A stretch of 64,000 nucleotides of DNA, from assembly GCF_036246005.1 (NCBI RefSeq), contig NZ_CP109171.1:8420001-8484000 (forward strand). The letters run 5' to 3'. The notes beneath the pieces were generated by a model. That model saw only the letters and a list, made by a program, of their open reading frames with translations. It had not been told where the DNA came from and made no database searches. This DNA comes from Streptomyces sp. NBC_01723 (GTDB taxonomy: Bacteria > Actinomycetota > Actinomycetes > Streptomycetales > Streptomycetaceae). The position numbers and the translations under genes are program-made. Positions 59,781 through 64,000 of this stretch are shown one piece after another; the first letter of the stretch is position 1; each line of letters opens with the position of its first letter.

Positions 59781-59808
59781 GCTTGTCCGGTCGCTCAGCG
59801 GCCGGTAC

Positions 59809-60720
59809 TCAGAGGCCGAGATCGTCCCGGATCTCGCGCAAGGTGTCCTCGGCGATCCTGACCAGCTCCCGGGTGGCCCGCGACAGCGGATGCCCCCGCC
59901 GCTTGACCAGCGCGATCGTGTCGTAGAGGGGGTCGGCGAACGGGACGGTGCGCAGCCCCGCGGGAAACGTCGCCCCGGCGACCACGGCCCGGCTGGCGAT
60001 CGTGTCGCCCACACCGGCGGCCACCAGACCCAGCGCGGCCTCGACGTGCTCCAGCTCGATCAGGGGATCGACCCTCACCCCGGCCAGCTGGGCCCGCTCC
60101 GCGAGCTGGCGCCGGGTGGGGTCCTGCCAGCCATAGTGGGCGTCGTAGAGGACGAGCGGGGTGCGGGAGAACGCCTCGATCGTCATGGGCGTCCGGGTGC
60201 GCTCCTCGCTCGCGCTGACGAAGAACACCTCGTCCCGCAGCAGCGGCGTCACCACCAGCCCCTCGTCCTCGATCGGCAGCACCACGAGCCCGGCCTCGAT
60301 CCGTCCCGCCGCCACGGCCGCCGCGGTCTCGGCGGAGTTCTGCCCCACCAGCCTGACCCGGACGGACGGATAACGGGCGTGGAACAGCTGTACGAGGTTG
60401 GACAGCAGGTAGTAGTCGGCATTGCGCAGCACACCGAAGGTGGCGGTCCCGCCGCCCAGCGAACCCAGGGAGCGCACCGCCCGGGTCCCGCTCTCGGCGG
60501 CCTCCACCGCCTGCTGGGCGTACGGCAGCAGTTCCTGGCCCGCCGAGGTCAGTGCCAGGGTGCGGCTGCCCCGCGCGAACAGCTCGGCGTCCAGCTCGGT
60601 CTCCAGGCGGCGCACCAGTTCGGAGGCGGAGGCCTGGGCGATGTCCATGGCCCGCGCCGCTGCGGTGAACGAGCCGAGCCGCTCCGCCTCGACGAAGGCC
60701 CTCAGCTGGTTGAGGGTCAT
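59809..60720 (-). CDS. LysR-family transcriptional regulator
   Basis: 303 residues. N-terminal winged HTH TLNQLRAFVEAERLGSFTAA and AMDIAQASASELVRRLETEL, then the substrate-binding domain (GTATFGVLRNADYYLLSNL). Divergent from the nitrilase gene and upstream of the second HisD-like gene, with related inverted repeats in both regions. Likely activates both in response to a pathway compound. Start ATG 60720; the frame opening at 61053 overlaps the nitrilase. Confidence 0.92.
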   Translation of the reverse strand: MTLNQLRAFVEAERLGSFTAAARAMDIAQASASELVRRLETELDAELFARGSRTLALTSAGQELLPYAQQAVEAAESGTRAVRSLGSLGGGTATFGVLRNADYYLLSNLVQLFHARYPSVRVRLVGQNSAETAAAVAAGRIEAGLVVLPIEDEGLVVTPLLRDEVFFVSASEERTRTPMTIEAFSRTPLVLYDAHYGWQDPTRRQLAERAQLAGVRVDPLIELEHVEAALGLVAAGVGDTIASRAVVAGATFPAGLRTVPFADPLYDTIALVKRRGHPLSRATRELVRIAEDTLREIRDDLGL

Positions 60721-60834
60721 ACGCGGTCCGTGTCCTGTCGAGTCGGGGGCGCGCGACGCCATCACGCCGACGCGGGGGGTCCTCGTTCTACCACGGCCGC
60801 CCGGCGGCGCGGGACGCCGCGGCCGCCGCGCGGC

Positions 60835-60853
60835 CCACAGGTTCTTCCTGTGG
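60835..60853. promoter_or_regulatory. Inverted repeat CCACAGG-TTCTT-CCTGTGG
   Basis: Perfect 7-bp arms in the divergent lysR/nitrilase region, 115 bp from the LysR start and 103 bp from the nitrilase start. Same half-site as the repeats before the HisD-like gene. Confidence 0.7.
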
Positions 60854-60955
60854 ATCCCGCTGGACGAAGGGATCTTGTCCCGTGGATGGCCCGGTGATTG
60901 GCTCGACCAACGCCCCCGTCCCCGCACGCCACCGACCGCGGAAGGCTGCCCAGTG

Positions 60956-61858
60956 ATGACGACTCCCTTGCCGATCGGCCTCGTCCAGACGGCCGCGCGG
61001 CACCACGCCGCCGATGCCACCGACGCGTTCGCCGAGGACGTGCGCCGCGTCATGGCGGCGCACCCCGGCGTCCGGCTGCTCGCCTACCCGGAACTGCATC
61101 TGTGCGGGCACGAGCCCGGCGAGGACCCCGAGCGGGTCATGACCGCGGGGGCCCAGCCCCTGGACGGCCCGCGGGGCGCCCGGCTGGCCGCCCTCGCCCG
61201 TGAACTGGACATCTGGCTCGTGCCCGGCAGCGTCTACGAGCAGGGTGCCGACGGCCGGATATACAACACCGCCCCCGTCTACTCGCCCGCGGGCGAGCGG
61301 GTCGCGGCGTACCGCAAGATCTTCCCGTGGCGCCCTCACGAGACCACGGCGGCCGGCTCCGACTTCGTCGTCTTCGACCTGGCCGGGCACGGACGGGTGG
61401 GCCTGACGATCTGCTACGACGCCTGGTTCCCCGAGGTCACCCGCCACCTCGCCTGGCAGGGCGCCGACCTCGTACTGAACCTGGTCCGCACCCCCACCGT
61501 CGACCGTGCCCAGGAAGTCGTGCTCGCGCAGGCCAACGCGATCGTCAACCAGGTCTTCATGGCCAGCCTCAACGCGGCCGCGCCGGACGGCCTCGGGCGC
61601 AGCGTCGTGGTGGACCCCGAGGGGCGGATGCGTGCCGAGGCCGGGCCCGGGGCGGAGGAGGTCCTGACCGACGTACTCGACCTGGCCGAGGCCCGGCGGG
61701 TGCGAGCGCGGGGCACCGCGGGGCTCACCCGGGTGTGGGACCCCTTCGAGGACGGCGGGCCGCCGCTGGAGCTGCCCCTGTACGCGGGCCGTATCGAGCC
61801 CGAGCGCTGGCGTCGCGGCGCCGGTGTGGGCGAAGGCGCCCGGCGTGTTATTGAATGA
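60956..61858 (+). CDS. Carbon-nitrogen hydrolase (nitrilase superfamily)
   Basis: 300 residues with the Glu-Lys-Cys triad: Glu46 in YPELHL, Lys121 in YRKIFPW and Cys153 in TICYDAWFPE. Hydrolyses an amide, carbamoyl or nitrile group in the cytoplasm. GGAAGG lies upstream; ATG 60956 is directly preceded by a possible GTG start (60953). Divergent from LysR. Together with the HisD-like dehydrogenase and permease it may handle an alcohol/amide amino-acid derivative. Confidence 0.9.
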   Translation: MTTPLPIGLVQTAARHHAADATDAFAEDVRRVMAAHPGVRLLAYPELHLCGHEPGEDPERVMTAGAQPLDGPRGARLAALARELDIWLVPGSVYEQGADGRIYNTAPVYSPAGERVAAYRKIFPWRPHETTAAGSDFVVFDLAGHGRVGLTICYDAWFPEVTRHLAWQGADLVLNLVRTPTVDRAQEVVLAQANAIVNQVFMASLNAAAPDGLGRSVVVDPEGRMRAEAGPGAEEVLTDVLDLAEARRVRARGTAGLTRVWDPFEDGGPPLELPLYAGRIEPERWRRGAGVGEGARRVIE

Positions 61859-61949
61859 GGTGTGCGGTCGGAGATCTCGGGGCCCGCCGCACGGGTGCGA
61901 GTACGGCCCGGCGCCGTGCCGGGGCCGGCGAGCGAGCTGAGAGAGCCGT

Positions 61950-64000
61950 ATGGACACACCCTCTCCTTCGTCCTCTTCGTCCTCGTCGCCGTTCGACCTG
62001 GTCAGCAGCGCCTTGGGCAAGTACATCCCGCGCGGCGGAGCGGCGCCGGCCGACGCCTCCGGAGCGCCGGGTGAGACCACCGCCCGCGTACGCGTCCACC
62101 CCGACCCGGCGGCCGGCCTCCAGGAGCAGATCCTCGGCGCGGTCAACCTGGACCGGGAGCTGCGCATCACGCGCAGCAACCTGGACGCCCCCGTTTTCGC
62201 CGGTCTGGACGTCGTGACCGGAAGCCCCTTCGTCGACCTGCTGCCACCCTGGGACGTACCGACCGTCACCCGGCGGCTGCGGCAGGTCCTGGAGACCGGC
62301 GAGGCACATGTCGCCCGGGTCCAGCGGCTGCGGCGCGCGGACGGCTCGGAGCTGGTCGTCTCGATGAGCATCCTGTCCGCCGCGGCGCCGCAGGAGGGCC
62401 TGACCGTCTCCCTGATCGCCATGGCCAGGAGACTGCACCTGTACGCCGCCGAGACCGCGATCGGCACCTCGCTGGACATCGGCGAGACCGCGCAGTCGCT
62501 GGCGGAGTCGCTGCTGGCCTGGGGAGACGTGGCCGCCATCGACCTCGACTTCGCCGTGTGGACGGGCGAGGGGGTCACCGAGCACGGCCAGGGACGCATC
62601 CGGCTGCGGCGGGCGGCCCTGGTGCCGGACCGGGTCTGGCCCGAGGGGTACGTGACTGAAGGTGACGACCTACCCAAGGATGCGAGTCATCTGCTGTCGC
62701 AGGCGATCCGGCGTGACGACGCCGCCCAGGCCATCGTCATCCCGGACCGCGAGTCGATCGAGCGGGTCCTCGGCAGCCCGAAGCTGGTACGTGCCCTCGT
62801 CCCCAGCGACCGGTCGGCGGGTGTGGCCTGCATCCCGCTCGTCCTCGACGGGTCGCCGCCCGTCGTGCTCGGCGTGGCGGAGGTCTGGCGGCGGGCCGAC
62901 CGCCCCTTCAACGACGGCGAGCTGCTCGACCTCCAGGAACTGGTGGCCAGAACCTCGCACCACGTCGACCTGGCCCGGCAGCACCAGCGCGAGCACACCC
63001 AGGTGCTGGCCCTGCAGCGCCGACTGCTGCCGCGCACCGGCGGCGACACCGTCGAGACCGCCAGCGTCTACCAGCCCGCCACCCCCGACAGCGCGGGCGT
63101 CGGCGGTGACTGGGTCAACAGCTTCCCGCTCCCGGACGGCCGTACCGCCCTCGTCGTCGGCGACGTGGTCGGGCACGGCCTGGGAGCCGCGGCGACGATG
63201 GGCCAGCTGAGCATGGAGGCCCGCGCACTGCTCTCCGCGGGGCTGGCGCCCGACGAGGTGCTGGAACACCTGGACAAGACGGTGACGATGCTGGACGACG
63301 CGGAGTCGGGGCTGGCCGCCGGCTACAGCGCCCTCGGATCGACCTGCTGCATCGCCGTCTACGACCCGGTCAGCCACCGCGTGGCCCTGTCCAGCGCGGG
63401 CCACCTCCCCCCGGTCCTGGTACTTCCGGACGGACGCGCCGCGCCGCTCGCGGTCCGCCCGCATCCCGGCCTCGGCGCGGAATTCGCCCTGCGGGAGCCG
63501 TTCGGGGTGCACACGTTCGCCGCACCCCCGGGCTCCCTGCTCGCCCTCTACACCGACGGGCTGGTGGAGGATCCCGCCGTGCCGATCGACGAGGGCATCG
63601 GCAGGCTCGCGGACGCCGTGTCCACGGTGCACCCCTGGGACGTCCTGGAGGAGGCCGCGCGGTGGGTCGTCTCCGGGCTGTCGCCGCAGCGCGGGCGCGA
63701 CGACGTGACCCTGTTGCTGGCCCGCATGATCGGCTACCGCAAGGGGGACACCGCCACCTGGCGGCTGCCCGCCCGCGACGACGCGGCCGCCCGGGCCCGC
63801 ACGCTGGTCTCCGCGCTGCTGCGCGAGTGGCGTACCGGGGACGACACCCGGGACAGGGCGCTGCTCCTCGTCAGCGAGCTGGTCACCAACGCGGTCCGGT
63901 TCGCCCGCGGGCCCATCACGGTACGGCTGATCAGGGCCGGTCACGGACTGCTGTGCGAGGTCGGCGACACCGGCAACGGCCGTCCCCGCCTCGGCCGCGG
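61950..64000 (+). CDS. SpoIIE-type PP2C phosphatase with C-terminal HATPase (runs off window)
   Basis: 683 codons visible, no stop before the window end. ATG 61950 has GAGAGAG upstream. Ser-rich start, then a PAS-like region (about 55-160), a GAF-like region (about 165-345), the SpoIIE/PP2C domain (about 355-575: VGGDWVNSFPLPDGRTALVV, VGDVVGHGLGAAATMGQL, ALYTDGLVEDP, DDVTLLLARM) and an HATPase (about 590 on; LLLVSELVTNAVRFARGP). Dephosphorylates STAS antagonists and may itself act as an anti-sigma kinase, a common Streptomyces fusion. No membrane segment. Confidence 0.92.
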   Translation, partial: MDTPSPSSSSSSSPFDLVSSALGKYIPRGGAAPADASGAPGETTARVRVHPDPAAGLQEQILGAVNLDRELRITRSNLDAPVFAGLDVVTGSPFVDLLPPWDVPTVTRRLRQVLETGEAHVARVQRLRRADGSELVVSMSILSAAAPQEGLTVSLIAMARRLHLYAAETAIGTSLDIGETAQSLAESLLAWGDVAAIDLDFAVWTGEGVTEHGQGRIRLRRAALVPDRVWPEGYVTEGDDLPKDASHLLSQAIRRDDAAQAIVIPDRESIERVLGSPKLVRALVPSDRSAGVACIPLVLDGSPPVVLGVAEVWRRADRPFNDGELLDLQELVARTSHHVDLARQHQREHTQVLALQRRLLPRTGGDTVETASVYQPATPDSAGVGGDWVNSFPLPDGRTALVVGDVVGHGLGAAATMGQLSMEARALLSAGLAPDEVLEHLDKTVTMLDDAESGLAAGYSALGSTCCIAVYDPVSHRVALSSAGHLPPVLVLPDGRAAPLAVRPHPGLGAEFALREPFGVHTFAAPPGSLLALYTDGLVEDPAVPIDEGIGRLADAVSTVHPWDVLEEAARWVVSGLSPQRGRDDVTLLLARMIGYRKGDTATWRLPARDDAAARARTLVSALLREWRTGDDTRDRALLLVSELVTNAVRFARGPITVRLIRAGHGLLCEVGDTGNGRPRLGR

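Noticed and set aside
1..64000. CRISPR arrays, tRNA or rRNA genes, large biosynthetic clusters
   Set aside because: No regularly spaced repeats, cloverleaf-like sequences, rRNA motifs or PKS/NRPS-type domains were found on reading.

Overview
The window is high-GC DNA from a Streptomyces chromosome, probably an accessory or arm region. Evidence: strong third-position G/C bias, purine-rich ribosome sites, many GTG starts, frequent ATGA/GTGA stop-start overlaps, and typical families (MmyB-like XRE regulators, SpoIIE/STAS/HATPase partner-switching proteins, DUF6510, a spore-associated protein). No rRNA, tRNA, CRISPR array, intact insertion sequence or large biosynthetic cluster was seen.

Layout. 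0-1 kb: a truncated ArsR-like regulator and a small secreted M15-like peptidase. 1-7 kb: a divergent 5-oxoproline locus, with pxpABC (5-oxoprolinase) on the minus strand and DUF969-DUF979-pcp-DUF2891 on the plus strand, separated by two identical 15-bp palindromes. 7-11 kb: alpha/beta hydrolase, zinc-free L32 behind a Zur-like box, and a malX-malY pair. 11-15.6 kb: stress-signalling genes (STAS antagonist, anti-sigma-type ATPase, STAS remnant, SigB-type sigma factor) plus a secreted tripeptidyl aminopeptidase. 15.7-17.6 kb: an MmyB-type regulator divergent from an SDR. 17.65-17.97 kb: a scar of a TetR/aldo-keto reductase pair. 18-23 kb: sulfite-oxidase-like/ferredoxin-reductase/DUF6510 operon, hydrolase, and an NCS1-type permease with a Cys-rich tail. 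22.9-31 kb: a LacI-controlled locus (Gfo/Idh/MocA, DUF6807, cupin, sugar ABC transporter, DUF624). 31-34.3 kb: DUF427, short homoserine dehydrogenase, quinone-reductase-like enzyme, HxlR. 34.3-37.6 kb: MBL hydrolase, AtzG-like/amidase pair and TetR joined by three copies of a 19-bp operator. 37.7-48 kb: DUF899 (frameshifted tail), HIT, a second MmyB/SDR pair, spore-associated protein, acyl-CoA hydrolase, a second divergent-pair scar, a ferric-reductase-like membrane protein, VOC, ArsR-like regulator, serine hydrolase, DUF1838. 48-56.8 kb: a LacI-controlled catabolic locus (NTF2-like, MFS, HpcH/HpaI aldolase, SDR, HisD-like dehydrogenase, hydrolase, double cupin) with ATACGTAT operators. 56.8-61.9 kb: amino-acid permease, a second HisD-like dehydrogenase, LysR and a nitrilase sharing CACAGG inverted repeats. 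61.95-64 kb: a truncated SpoIIE phosphatase/ATPase.

The main theme is a series of compact catabolic islands, each with its own transporter or enzymes and a readable operator. The best candidates for little-described systems are the 5-oxoproline uptake/peptide module, the HisD-like/cupin/aldolase locus, the AtzG-amidase/MBL regulon, and the paired MmyB-SDR modules that share an operator. Two independent places where a divergent gene pair has lost both 5' ends and the promoter between them suggest ongoing erosion.
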